From: DASZMX01 sp035551475
GTDB lineage: Bacteria; Verrucomicrobiota; Verrucomicrobiia; Limisphaerales; Palsa-1400
DNA length: 59,289 bases
Assembly: GCA_035551475.1 (NCBI GenBank)
Contig: DASZMX010000141.1
Location: forward strand, 1-59,289
Reading direction: 5' to 3'
The position numbers and the translations under genes are program-made. The notes under the pieces were generated by a model that saw only the letters and a list, made by a program, of their open reading frames with translations, did no database searches and was not told the origin of the DNA. Shown piece by piece: positions 7,498 to 16,585 of the stretch (positions are counted from its first letter, which is position 1; each line of letters opens with the position of its first letter).

Positions 7498-9696
7498 ATG
7501 CCACTGAACGACAATCTGCAACAGCAACTCATCCGGGATTTGCTCGTCGAAAGTTTCGATTCCCTCGACCGCTTTGACCGCGAAATGCTGGTCCTCGAGA
7601 AAGGCCAGGCCGGGGCCGAGACGCTCAACGTGGTTTTCCGCATCATTCACACCATCAAGGGCAGCAGCGGCTGCATTGGGCTGACGAAAATTGAAAATGT
7701 GGCCCACGCGGGGGAAAGTCTTCTCAGCCTGTTGCGCGATGGGAAATTGACGGTGACGCCCCCGCTCATCAGCGCCCTGCTCGAATATTCCGACGCCCTC
7801 AAGGCGATGCTGCGCTGCCTGGAGCAAACCGGCCAGCAGGGAAGCGCGGATTATTCCGCGCTGCTGCAAAAAATCAACGCCTTTCAACCCGGCGCCGCGC
7901 CGCAGCCCAAGGCCGCCACGGGCTTTGGCCTCTTCGAGGAAGAGCCGGCAGCGCCCCCCCCCGCGCCAGCCGCTTCCGCGCCCTCTGCGAAAATCGAAGC
8001 GGCGCCGAAAGCCGGCCCGTCGGTTTCCGACACGGCCATTCGGGTGGAACTTACTCATCTTGACAAGCTCATGAACCTTGTGGGCGAATTGGTGCTGGCC
8101 CGCAATCAAATTGTCCAACATACGGCGCAAACCAAGGAAGGCACCCTCCTCAATGCCGCCCAGCGCCTCAACATCATCACCACGGAATTGCAGGAGAGCG
8201 TGATGAAGACGCGCATGCAGCCCATCGGCAATGTCTGGGCCAAATTCCCGCGCATCGTCCGCGATCTTGCCCAGGAGTTGGACAAAAAAGTGCAGCTCAT
8301 CATGGAGGGCAACGAAACCGAGCTGGACCGCACGATCATCGAGGCCATCAAAGATCCGCTCACTCATATCGTGCGCAATTCCGTGGATCACGGCATTGAA
8401 ACGCCCGCCGCGCGCCGCGCCGCCGGCAAGCCCGAGCAAGGCGTTCTTATCCTTCGCGCCTTCCACGAAGGCGGCCAGGTCAACATCGAGATCATGGACG
8501 ACGGCCGCGGCATCGATGTGGCGCGGGTCAAAGAAAAGGCGCTGCAACGCGGCTTGATCACGCCGGACCAGGCCGCGCGCCTCACGCACCACGAAGCCTT
8601 CGCCCTCGTTTTCCTGCCGGGCTTCTCCACCGTGGAAAAAGTCACAAACGTCTCCGGCCGCGGCGTGGGCATGGATGTTGTCAAGACGAACATCGAAAAA
8701 ATCGGCGGCTCCGTCGATATTCTGAGCGAAGCCGGCCAGGGCGCGACGCTGAAAATAAAAATTCCGCTCACGCTGGCCATCATCCCGGCCCTGGTCGTCA
8801 CCAGCGGTGGCGAACGCTTTGCCATTCCGCAGGTCAGCCTGCTGGAGTTGGTCCGCCTCGAAGGCGCGCAGGCCCGCCAGGGCATCGAGAGCCTTTACGG
8901 CGCCCCGGTGTATCGGCTGCGAGGCCAACTGCTGCCGCTGGCTTACCTGAACCGTGAATTGAAATTGGCGAACGCCCCGTCCGGCGCGGCCGACGATATC
9001 ACCAACATTGTGGTTCTGCACGCCGACGGCCGGCAATTCGGCCTGGTGGTGGACGAAATTAATGACACGGAAGAAATCGTCGTCAAACCGCTCGGCAAAC
9101 AACTCAAGGGTCTCAATTGTTTTGCGGGCGCCACCATCATGGGCGACGGCAAAGTGGCTCTGATTCTCGATGTCGTGGGTCTCGCGCAAAACGCGCACGT
9201 CATTTCGGAAATCCGCGACCGCACCTTGCTCGAGCAGGCCAAGGCCGCCGAGAAGGCGGACGACCGCCAGACCTTGCTCGTTTTCAGCGCCTCCCACGAT
9301 GCGCGCCTCGCCATCCCGCTTTCCATGGTGGCGCGTTTGGAGGAATTTCCGCGCGCGCTCATCGAGCGGTCAGGCCATCAGGAAGTCGTGCAATATCGCG
9401 GCCAAATCCTGCCCCTCATCGACGTGGCGAAATATTTGCCCAAGTCCGGCGCGGCGCCGGTCCTCTCGGACCCGGTGCAGGTGGTCGTTTATTCGGAGCA
9501 AGGCCGGAGCATCGGCCTGGCGGTGGGCAAGATCAATGACATCGTCCAGCAAACCCTCACCGTCCAACGCCAGGCCGCCCGCGACGGCGTCCTGGGCTCC
9601 GCCGTCATCCAGGACAAAGTCACCGATTTGCTCGACGTCCCGGGCATCATCCGCGCCGCCGATCCCACCTTTTACCAAACGGCCCCAGCCGCTTAA
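7498..9696 (+). CDS. cheA: Chemotaxis histidine kinase CheA with two CheW-like domains
   Basis: 732 residues. HPt/P1 at 1-125 with phosphorylated H51 (IIHTIKGSSG). An Ala/Pro-rich linker (130-175) replaces a P2 domain. Dimerisation P3 at about 177-245 (LDKLMNLVGELVLARNQI). HATPase P4 has N-box HIVRNSVDHGIE (about 290), DDGRGID (about 334) and GRGVGMDVV (about 388). Two consecutive CheW-like P5 domains lie at about 430-560 and 590-725, where most CheAs have one, which explains the extra length. It should take input from the receptors through CheW and phosphorylate the CheY and CheB encoded here. Loss of P2 implies direct receiver docking to P1 or P4. Confidence 0.95.
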   Translation: MPLNDNLQQQLIRDLLVESFDSLDRFDREMLVLEKGQAGAETLNVVFRIIHTIKGSSGCIGLTKIENVAHAGESLLSLLRDGKLTVTPPLISALLEYSDALKAMLRCLEQTGQQGSADYSALLQKINAFQPGAAPQPKAATGFGLFEEEPAAPPPAPAASAPSAKIEAAPKAGPSVSDTAIRVELTHLDKLMNLVGELVLARNQIVQHTAQTKEGTLLNAAQRLNIITTELQESVMKTRMQPIGNVWAKFPRIVRDLAQELDKKVQLIMEGNETELDRTIIEAIKDPLTHIVRNSVDHGIETPAARRAAGKPEQGVLILRAFHEGGQVNIEIMDDGRGIDVARVKEKALQRGLITPDQAARLTHHEAFALVFLPGFSTVEKVTNVSGRGVGMDVVKTNIEKIGGSVDILSEAGQGATLKIKIPLTLAIIPALVVTSGGERFAIPQVSLLELVRLEGAQARQGIESLYGAPVYRLRGQLLPLAYLNRELKLANAPSGAADDITNIVVLHADGRQFGLVVDEINDTEEIVVKPLGKQLKGLNCFAGATIMGDGKVALILDVVGLAQNAHVISEIRDRTLLEQAKAAEKADDRQTLLVFSASHDARLAIPLSMVARLEEFPRALIERSGHQEVVQYRGQILPLIDVAKYLPKSGAAPVLSDPVQVVVYSEQGRSIGLAVGKINDIVQQTLTVQRQAARDGVLGSAVIQDKVTDLLDVPGIIRAADPTFYQTAPAA

Positions 9697-9707
9697 CCCA
9701 CGCTCCC

Positions 9708-10151
9708 ATGACGAACACCAAACAATTCTGCACGTTTTTTTTGAACGGCCTTTTCTTCGGCGTCGAGGTCCTCAAGGTCCAGGAAGTCATCCGCTACCAG
9801 GAGATGACGCCCGTGCCGCTGGCCCCGGGCATGATCCGGGGATTAATCAATCTGCGCGGGCAAATTGTGACCGCGGTCGATCTCCGGAATCGCCTGGAGC
9901 TGCCCGCGCGCGATGCCGGCCAACTGCCCATGAATGTCGTCGTCCGCAGTGAAGACGGCGCGGTCAGCCTGCTCGTGGATGAAATCGGCGACGTGCTGGA
10001 AATCGCCGATGACGCCTACGAAGCCCCGCCTGAAACCCTGCGCGGGACGGCCCGCGACTTGGTGGAGGGCGTCTATCAACTCCAGGAGCGCCTGCTCCTT
10101 ATCCTTGACACCGAAAAAACCGTCCAGCCCCGCACTGACAATAAAAATTAA
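9708..10151 (+). CDS. cheW: Chemotaxis coupling protein CheW
   Basis: 147 residues, a single CheW fold: FGVEVLKVQEVIRYQEMTPV at the start, then the typical MIRGLINLRGQIVTAVDLR segment and LLVDEIGDVLEI. It couples chemoreceptors to CheA. It is placed 11 bases after cheA and 18 bases before the receptor gene, consistent with one transcript. Confidence 0.95.
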   Translation: MTNTKQFCTFFLNGLFFGVEVLKVQEVIRYQEMTPVPLAPGMIRGLINLRGQIVTAVDLRNRLELPARDAGQLPMNVVVRSEDGAVSLLVDEIGDVLEIADDAYEAPPETLRGTARDLVEGVYQLQERLLLILDTEKTVQPRTDNKN

Positions 10152-10169
10152 AACCCCAAATCCTCAATT

Positions 10170-12158
10170 ATGAAATTAATGACCCCTCGTCTCGTCCGCT
10201 CCAAAACCAACGGCGTCCGCCACAGCCACAGCCTGGCCCCGGCGCCCGGGACTCATTCCGACCTGGCCGATCTCCGCGGCCAGCTGGATGCCATTCACAA
10301 GTCCCAGGCCGTGATCGAATTCGATTTGTCCGGCGCCATTCTCACCGCCAACGAAAACTTCCTTAAGGCGCTCGGCTACACCCTGGAGGAAATCCAGGGC
10401 CGCCATCACAGCCTGTTTGTGGAGCCGTCGTATCGCGACAGCGCCGAATACCAGCAATTCTGGCGCGACCTCAATGCCGGCAAATTCAACGCCGGAGAAT
10501 TCAAGCGCATCGGCAAAGGCGGCAAGGAAGTCTGGATCCAGGCCAGCTACAACCCCGTTTTTGACGAGCAAGGCAAGCCGTGCAAAGTGGTGAAGTTCGC
10601 CACCGACATCACGACGGCCAAACTCAAAGCCGCCGATTTCCAGGGCCAGATTGCGGCCGTGGGCAAAACCCAGGCGATCATCGAATTCAACCTCGAAGGG
10701 ATGATCCTCACCGCCAACGACAATTTCCTGAAGACGCTGGGCTACACGCTCGACGAAATCAAAGGGCGCCATCACAGCATGTTTGTCGATCCGGCGTACC
10801 GGGAGAGCGCGGAATATAAGGCGTTCTGGCGCGAGTTGCGCGACGGCAAATATCAATCCGGCGAATTCAAGCGCGTGGGCCAGGGCGGCAAAACCGTGTG
10901 GATCCTGGGCAGTTACAACCCGATTTTGGACATGAACGGCAAACCGTTCAAAGTCGTCAAGTTCGCCACCAACATCACCGGCCGCAAGCGCAGCGAAGAA
11001 GCCATCAGCCAGGTGCAGGCCATCATCGAGTTCAGCCTCGATGGAACCATTTTGGAGGCCAACGAGATTTTCCTCAAGGCCGTCGGTTATTCCCTCGGGG
11101 AAATTCGCGGACGCCATCACAGCATGTTCGTGGAGCCCGCGTATCGCGAGACCGCCGAATACCGCCAATTTTGGCGCGATCTCAATGACGGCAAATTTCA
11201 GGCCGCCGACTACAAGCGCATCACCAAAAATGGCTCCGAAATCTGGCTGCAGGCCATCTACAATCCCTTGTTTGACGGCGATGGCAAACCGTACAAAGTC
11301 GTCAAGAACGCCATCGACATCACCGCGCGCAAAAAAGCCGAGGCGGGCCTCAAGGTGACGATCAATGCTGTCAATCAAAACGCCCAGGCCCTCGCGTCGT
11401 CCAGCGAAGAGTTGACGGCGGTGAGCCAGCAGATGAGCTCCAATTCCGAGGAGACGGCCACCCAATCCAACGTCGTGGCCGCCGCCTCCGAGCAGGTCAG
11501 CAAAAACGTCGCCACCGTCGCCACCAGCGCCGAGGAAATGAGCGCCAGCGCCAAGGAAATCGCCAAAAACGCCACCGAAGCCGCCAAGGTCGCCACCCAG
11601 GCGGTGAAGGTCGCCAGCGACACCAATAAGACGGTGGCCAAACTCGGCGAAAGCAGCATCGAGATTGGCAAGGTCATCAAGGTGATCACCAGCATCGCGC
11701 AGCAGACCAACCTCCTGGCTTTGAACGCCACCATCGAGGCGGCCCGCGCCGGGGAAGCCGGCAAGGGTTTCGCGGTGGTCGCCAACGAAGTCAAGGAGCT
11801 GGCCAAGCAAACCGCCACCGCCACCGAAGATATCAGCGGTAAAATTGAGGCGATTCAAAACGACACCAAGGCCGCCGTCACCGCGATTGATGAAATTGGC
11901 AAAATCATCAATCAAATCAACGATATCCAAAACACCATCGCCAGCGCCGTGGAAGAGCAGACGGCGACCACCAACGAGATCGCGCGCAATGCCTCCGAGG
12001 CGGCCAAGGGCAGCACGGAAATCTCCAAGAACATCGCGAACGTTTCCGAGGCCGCGAAAAACACGACGCAGGGCGCGAACAACACCCTCACGGCCGCCAC
12101 GGAGCTTTCCAAGCTCGCGGCGGACCTGAAACGCGTTGTCGAACAGCAGCAATTGTAA
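10170..12158 (+). CDS. Soluble methyl-accepting chemotaxis protein with three tandem PAS domains
   Basis: 662 residues, no transmembrane segment or signal peptide, so a cytoplasmic receptor. Three very similar PAS-PAC units lie at about 45-150, 165-272 and 280-392, each with a GRHHS(L/M)FV core and a FWR(D/E)L stretch. The signalling hairpin follows (about 395-660), with the receptor tip QQTNLLALNATIEAARAGE near 508-526 and flanking Ala/Ser/Thr/Glu-rich methylation-type helices. There is no C-terminal CheR-binding pentapeptide; it ends VVEQQQL. PAS units of this kind may bind heme, flavin or small molecules; the ligand cannot be read from the sequence. Confidence 0.93.
   Translation: MKLMTPRLVRSKTNGVRHSHSLAPAPGTHSDLADLRGQLDAIHKSQAVIEFDLSGAILTANENFLKALGYTLEEIQGRHHSLFVEPSYRDSAEYQQFWRDLNAGKFNAGEFKRIGKGGKEVWIQASYNPVFDEQGKPCKVVKFATDITTAKLKAADFQGQIAAVGKTQAIIEFNLEGMILTANDNFLKTLGYTLDEIKGRHHSMFVDPAYRESAEYKAFWRELRDGKYQSGEFKRVGQGGKTVWILGSYNPILDMNGKPFKVVKFATNITGRKRSEEAISQVQAIIEFSLDGTILEANEIFLKAVGYSLGEIRGRHHSMFVEPAYRETAEYRQFWRDLNDGKFQAADYKRITKNGSEIWLQAIYNPLFDGDGKPYKVVKNAIDITARKKAEAGLKVTINAVNQNAQALASSSEELTAVSQQMSSNSEETATQSNVVAAASEQVSKNVATVATSAEEMSASAKEIAKNATEAAKVATQAVKVASDTNKTVAKLGESSIEIGKVIKVITSIAQQTNLLALNATIEAARAGEAGKGFAVVANEVKELAKQTATATEDISGKIEAIQNDTKAAVTAIDEIGKIINQINDIQNTIASAVEEQTATTNEIARNASEAAKGSTEISKNIANVSEAAKNTTQGANNTLTAATELSKLAADLKRVVEQQQL
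10290..11340 (+). repeat. Triplicated PAS-coding unit
   Basis: Three in-frame direct repeats of about 350-370 bases encode the PAS domains of the receptor. The segments around cgccatcacagc at about 10400, 10770 and 11110 are near-identical in DNA and protein, which points to recent tandem duplication. Confidence 0.8.
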
Positions 12159-12198
12159 CCCCGCTGTGTCACGTCACCAACGCCACGCGCTAAAAAAA

Positions 12199-15129
12199 AT
12201 GACCGCCGCCATACCCGCCAACGAAGCGCAACGCCTGCGCGCCTTGTATGCCCACGGCATCCTGGACACGCTGCCCGACGAGGCCTTCGATGACCTGGTC
12301 AAACTGGCGGCTCAGTTTTGTGAGGCGCCGATGGCATTGGTGACACTGCTGGCGGCGGACCGGCAATGGTTCAAGGCGCGCGTGGGAGTGGAGCTGACGC
12401 AAACTCCCCGCGCGCAGGCGTTCTGCGCGCATGCCATTCTCCGCCCGCACGAACCCTTGATTGTGCCGGATGCCACGCAGGATGAGCGTTTTGCCGACAG
12501 CTCCATGGTCACCGATGCACCGCACATCCGGTTTTATGCCGGCGTTCCCCTGCTCACCGAACAAGGCGACGCGCTGGGCACCCTGTGCGTGATGGATTCC
12601 AAGCCTCGCGCCCTTTCCGAGAGGCAATTAAGGACCTTGCAGACGCTCACCCGTCAGGCGGGGCGCCTGCTGGCGCTGCACCGCCGCACGCGGGAGCAAG
12701 CCCTGATCGAACAAGAAATCACGCGGCTGGGCGGGGAGGCGCGCCGCAGTCAAGAACAATTGTCGGAGGCCATGCGCCTGGCTTTGGTCGCCTATTGGGA
12801 ATTCGATGTGGCCCGGCAGGAGTTTCATTTTGGCGACCGCCACTTCGTGCCCGAGGGGCGGCCTCCGCAAATCGAAGCCGGGGTCCGCATGGGGCTGGCC
12901 CAATTCCTGGAACTGACAGCCCATCCAGCGGATGCGCGCGCGGTCATGGATCACTTGACAGAAGCGTCAGCCGCCACGAATCCAAATTATCGCGCCCAAT
13001 TCGAGCTGCGCCTGCTGCGCCGTGACGGAAAGTACCGCCACATTGCCGTGCACACTTCGATCGTGCAAGACGCGCAGGGACGCACCATCAAGCTGCGCGG
13101 GGCCAGCCAGGACATCACCGTGCGCAAGAAGGCCGAGGCGGAATTGCGCAAGCTCTCCCGCGCGGTGGAGCAGAGCCCCGCCAGCGTGATCATCACCGAC
13201 GCCGCCGGGGTCATTGAATATGTGAATCCCAAGTTTTGCGAGGCCACAGGCTACCGCGCCGAAGAAGCGGTCGGCCGCAATCCCCGCCTGCTCAAGAGCG
13301 GCGCCCACGCGGCCTCATTTTACACGGACATGTGGCGGATCCTGCGGCGCGGCGACGTGTGGCAAGGGGAGATTTGCAACCGCAAAAAGGATGGAACGAA
13401 TTTTTGGGAATCGGCCTCCATCTCACCCGTGCGCGATCCGCAGGGAGTCATCACCCATTTTGTGGCGATCAAGGAAGACATCACCGCCCGCAAAAAGGCC
13501 GCCGACGAATTGCAGCAAGCCGAGCAGGCGCTGCGGGCGGGGGAACGGCAACAAAAAGCGATGCTGGATAGCGTGCCCGACCCGGTGTGGTTAAAGGACA
13601 GCGCCGGCCGTTTCCTGCTGGTCAATCGCGCGTGGTGCGATTTTATTGGATTCAAGCCGGCCCAAGTCATGGGCAAAACCATCGCCGAATTATTTCCCGG
13701 CGCGAATGTGAAGCCCTTCCAGGATGACGATCATCGCGTGGTGGCATTCGGCGATCCGCTGCAAAAAGAAGAGCAAATCACCGTGGCGGGCCAGCGCACC
13801 GCATGGTTTGAAACCATTAAAACCGCCCTCATCAATGCCGATGGCCACGATTACGGCATCGCCGGAATTTCGCGCAACATCACCGAGCGCAAACATCAAA
13901 GTGAAGAATTGCGCCGCGCCAAGGAGGCGGCGGAATCGGCCAATCGCGCCAAAAGTGAGTTTCTCGCCACGATGAGCCACGAAATCCGCACGCCCATGAA
14001 CGGGCTGCTTGGGTTCACCGCGCTCCTCGGCGAAACCGAGCTTTCCGCGGAGCAACGCGGGTTTGCAGCCACGATCGAACTCTGCGGCCGCCGCCTGCTC
14101 ACGCTGATCAATGACATCCTGGATTTCTCAAAAATTGAAGCCGGCCAGATGCGGATCGAGCGCGTCCATTATGATTTGCCGCGCGTGATCGAGGAGATCG
14201 CCGAATTGCTGGGCCCCGAGATCAAAGAGAAAGGCCTGCGTTGGGAGGCGCGCTGCGAATTGCCGGCGGGCCGTGAGCTAATCGGCGACCCGGTGCGCGC
14301 GCGCCAGGTGTTGCTGAATCTCGTCGGCAATGCGCTGAAGTTCACCAAGCAAGGCAGCGTGACCCTGCGAGCGCACGTCGATGCGCAAAATCCCGAACAA
14401 CTGCGGTGTGAGATTTCGGACACCGGTCTCGGCATCCCCGTGGACAAGCAATCGCTCCTGTTCCAAAAATTCTCGCAGGTGGACCCCAGTGTCACGCGGC
14501 GCTTTGGCGGCACCGGTTTAGGCCTGGCGATCTGCAAGCGCCTGGTGAACTTGATGGGCGGCGAAATCGGGGTCGTCAGCGAGCCGGGGAAAGGGTCCAC
14601 GTTTTGGTTCACCCTGCCTTTGATAGCGGCAGCGCCCCTCGCGCCGCAGCCTGAGAAACATTTGCCCGCCGGATCCGCGGGACGGCCTAAACAAAGGCGC
14701 CAGCGCATCCTTTTGGCGGAGGACGATCCCATCAGCCAGCAATTCACCGCCACATGGTTGCGCAAATTCGGTTGTCAAGTGGATGTTGCGGAGGATGGCA
14801 GGGAAGCAGTCGCCCTCGCCGGGCGCCATCGCTACGACTTGATCTTTATGGATTGCCAGTTGCCGCAACTGGATGGGTGCGCGGCGGCGCGGCTCATCCG
14901 GGAGGCGGAAAGCCCGGGCAGACGCACGCCCATCGTGGCCGTGACGGCCTGCGTAATGGCCTCCCAGCGCGAGCAGTGCGCGGCCGCCGGGATGGATGAT
15001 TTCCTGGCCAAACCGGTGAGCGAGGAGACTTTGGAAAATGCGCTGACGCGCTGGGCGAACCCCGCGGGCGCGCCCCCACCGGCCCCAGCCGCCCTCAAGA
15101 ATCAATCCTATGAAAATGCTTGTCGTTGA
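12199..15129 (+). CDS. Hybrid sensor histidine kinase (GAF - PAS repeats - HisKA - HATPase - receiver)
   Basis: 976 residues from ATG at 12199, preferred over upstream GTG 12136 because that would overlap the receptor gene. Order: GAF (about 30-165); a PAS-like region (about 190-310); PAS about 315-430 (SPASVIITDAAGVIEYVNP); PAS about 450-565 (DPVWLKDSAGRFLLVN); HisKA with H594 (MSHEIRTPMNG); HATPase (NLVGNALKF, ISDTGLGIP, FGGTGLGLAI); and a C-terminal receiver with D885 (IFMDCQLPQLDG). There are no membrane segments, so it is a cytoplasmic sensor. Its position between the receptor gene and a second cheY, with a 20-base overlap, suggests cross-talk between a classical phosphorelay and the chemosensory pathway. 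Confidence 0.92.
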   Translation: MTAAIPANEAQRLRALYAHGILDTLPDEAFDDLVKLAAQFCEAPMALVTLLAADRQWFKARVGVELTQTPRAQAFCAHAILRPHEPLIVPDATQDERFADSSMVTDAPHIRFYAGVPLLTEQGDALGTLCVMDSKPRALSERQLRTLQTLTRQAGRLLALHRRTREQALIEQEITRLGGEARRSQEQLSEAMRLALVAYWEFDVARQEFHFGDRHFVPEGRPPQIEAGVRMGLAQFLELTAHPADARAVMDHLTEASAATNPNYRAQFELRLLRRDGKYRHIAVHTSIVQDAQGRTIKLRGASQDITVRKKAEAELRKLSRAVEQSPASVIITDAAGVIEYVNPKFCEATGYRAEEAVGRNPRLLKSGAHAASFYTDMWRILRRGDVWQGEICNRKKDGTNFWESASISPVRDPQGVITHFVAIKEDITARKKAADELQQAEQALRAGERQQKAMLDSVPDPVWLKDSAGRFLLVNRAWCDFIGFKPAQVMGKTIAELFPGANVKPFQDDDHRVVAFGDPLQKEEQITVAGQRTAWFETIKTALINADGHDYGIAGISRNITERKHQSEELRRAKEAAESANRAKSEFLATMSHEIRTPMNGLLGFTALLGETELSAEQRGFAATIELCGRRLLTLINDILDFSKIEAGQMRIERVHYDLPRVIEEIAELLGPEIKEKGLRWEARCELPAGRELIGDPVRARQVLLNLVGNALKFTKQGSVTLRAHVDAQNPEQLRCEISDTGLGIPVDKQSLLFQKFSQVDPSVTRRFGGTGLGLAICKRLVNLMGGEIGVVSEPGKGSTFWFTLPLIAAAPLAPQPEKHLPAGSAGRPKQRRQRILLAEDDPISQQFTATWLRKFGCQVDVAEDGREAVALAGRHRYDLIFMDCQLPQLDGCAAARLIREAESPGRRTPIVAVTACVMASQREQCAAAGMDDFLAKPVSEETLENALTRWANPAGAPPPAPAALKNQSYENACR

Positions 15130-15493
15130 TGACGCCAAAGCCATGCGGACTTTGTTGACGTATTTATCCCAGGAGATGGGCTTCGCCACCACGGAAGCGG
15201 CCGATGGCCGCGAGGCGCTGGAAACGCTCGTGCAAAATGATCCCCGCGAACCTTTTGACGTGGCGCTCGTGGATTGGGACATGCCGCGGATGAACGGACT
15301 GGAACTCGTGCAGGCGGTGCGCTGCAACCGGGATTTCGCGAACGTGAAAATTTTGATGGTCACCACGCAAAACTCCATGGAGCGCGTGGCTCTCGCCCTG
15401 GAGGCGGGCGCGGATGATTTTTTGATGAAGCCGGTGACCCAGGAAATGCTGGCCGAGAAACTGCAAATTCTCGGCCTTTTGGATGCAGCCTAA
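15110..15493 (+). CDS. CheY-like single-domain response regulator (second copy)
   Basis: 127 residues, receiver only: D7/D8 (MLVVDDAKAMR), acceptor D55 (VALVDWDMPRMNG), switch Thr in MVTTQN and Lys in LMKPVT. It starts 20 bases inside the upstream hybrid kinase gene and ends 9 bases before cheB. It could receive phosphate from CheA or from the hybrid kinase, and may act as a phosphate sink or a second output. Confidence 0.9.
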   Translation: MKMLVVDDAKAMRTLLTYLSQEMGFATTEAADGREALETLVQNDPREPFDVALVDWDMPRMNGLELVQAVRCNRDFANVKILMVTTQNSMERVALALEAGADDFLMKPVTQEMLAEKLQILGLLDAA

Positions 15494-15502
15494 AGCTAAT
15501 TT

Positions 15503-16573
15503 ATGCCCAGGATTCGCGTATTGGTGGTGGACGACGCCGTGGTGATGCGCAAGCTCATCTCGGAAACGCTGGCCAAAGACGCGGGCCTGGAAGTCGTCGG
15601 GGCCGCCGCCAATGGCCGCATCGCGCTGCAAAAAATTCCGCAGCTCAATCCCGATCTGCTCACGCTCGATCTCGAGATGCCCGAGATGGATGGCTTGGAG
15701 ACCTTGCGCGAAGTCCGCAAACTTTATCCTTCGCTCCCCGTCATTATTTTCAGCACCTTGTCGCAACGCGGGGCCGCCGCCACCCTTGACGCCCTCTCCC
15801 GCGGGGCCAACGATTACGTGACCAAGCCGGCCAACGTCGGCAGCGTGACGGAGGCCATGCAAAGGCTGGAATCGGAATTGATTCCGAAAATCAAGGTTCA
15901 TTGCCGCCAGCTTTCCCCCGCCCCGACCGACGCCCCGGTCAACCGTCCGGCCCCACGCCAGCCGCGCGCCGCGTGGCAGGCGACGAAAATCGATTTGGTT
16001 TGCATCGGCACCTCCACGGGCGGGCCCAACGCGTTGGCCGAAGTTTTTTCCCAGCTGCCGGCCCATCTGCCGACGCCCATTGTCATGGTCCAGCACATGC
16101 CGCCCATGTTCACCGCCATGCTTGCCGAGCGCTTGACAGCGCATTCGCCCTTGCCCTGCCATGAAGGCGCCGACGGCCAAGTCATCGAATGCGGCCATGC
16201 CTATATCGCGCCGGGTGGGCGTCACATGGAAGTCCAGCGCGCCGGAGCCCGGCTCGTCGTGCGCCTCCATGATGGCACGCCCGAAAATTCCTGCCGCCCC
16301 GCGGTGGACGTGCTTTTCCGCAGTGTGGCGGCGGCCTATGGCAATGCGGCCCTCGGAGTGGTGATGACAGGCATGGGACAGGATGGCTTGCGCGGCAGTG
16401 AAGCGCTGCTGGAGCGCCGCAGCCGTGTCATCGCGCAGGACGAAGCGAGCAGCGTCGTATGGGGCATGCCCGGGGCGGTGGCGCAAGCCGGTTACGCGGA
16501 CAAAATTTTACCCCTCAACCGCATCGCGGCGGAAATTGTGCGCACCGTGCAAATCGGCCGGCGCGCCGCCTAA
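15503..16573 (+). CDS. cheB: Protein-glutamate methylesterase CheB
   Basis: 356 residues. N-terminal receiver with acceptor D56 (LLTLDLEMPEMDG), then a linker (about 135-160) and the methylesterase domain with the Ser-His-Asp set visible: S171 in IGTSTGGP, H198 in VQHMPP, D294 in MTGMGQDG. It removes methyl groups from, or deamidates, receptor glutamates for adaptation, activated by CheA. It is paired with cheR directly downstream. Confidence 0.95.
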   Translation: MPRIRVLVVDDAVVMRKLISETLAKDAGLEVVGAAANGRIALQKIPQLNPDLLTLDLEMPEMDGLETLREVRKLYPSLPVIIFSTLSQRGAAATLDALSRGANDYVTKPANVGSVTEAMQRLESELIPKIKVHCRQLSPAPTDAPVNRPAPRQPRAAWQATKIDLVCIGTSTGGPNALAEVFSQLPAHLPTPIVMVQHMPPMFTAMLAERLTAHSPLPCHEGADGQVIECGHAYIAPGGRHMEVQRAGARLVVRLHDGTPENSCRPAVDVLFRSVAAAYGNAALGVVMTGMGQDGLRGSEALLERRSRVIAQDEASSVVWGMPGAVAQAGYADKILPLNRIAAEIVRTVQIGRRAA

Positions 16574-16585
16574 AAGGAACCCTCC

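Noticed and set aside
7357..9297. Long antisense open frame (646 codons) opposite cheA
   Set aside because: Composition is an artefact of GC-rich third positions on the coding strand; no domain or start signal. The same holds for long antisense frames at 10176-12152, 18702-20993, 23385-25424 and 51574-53619.
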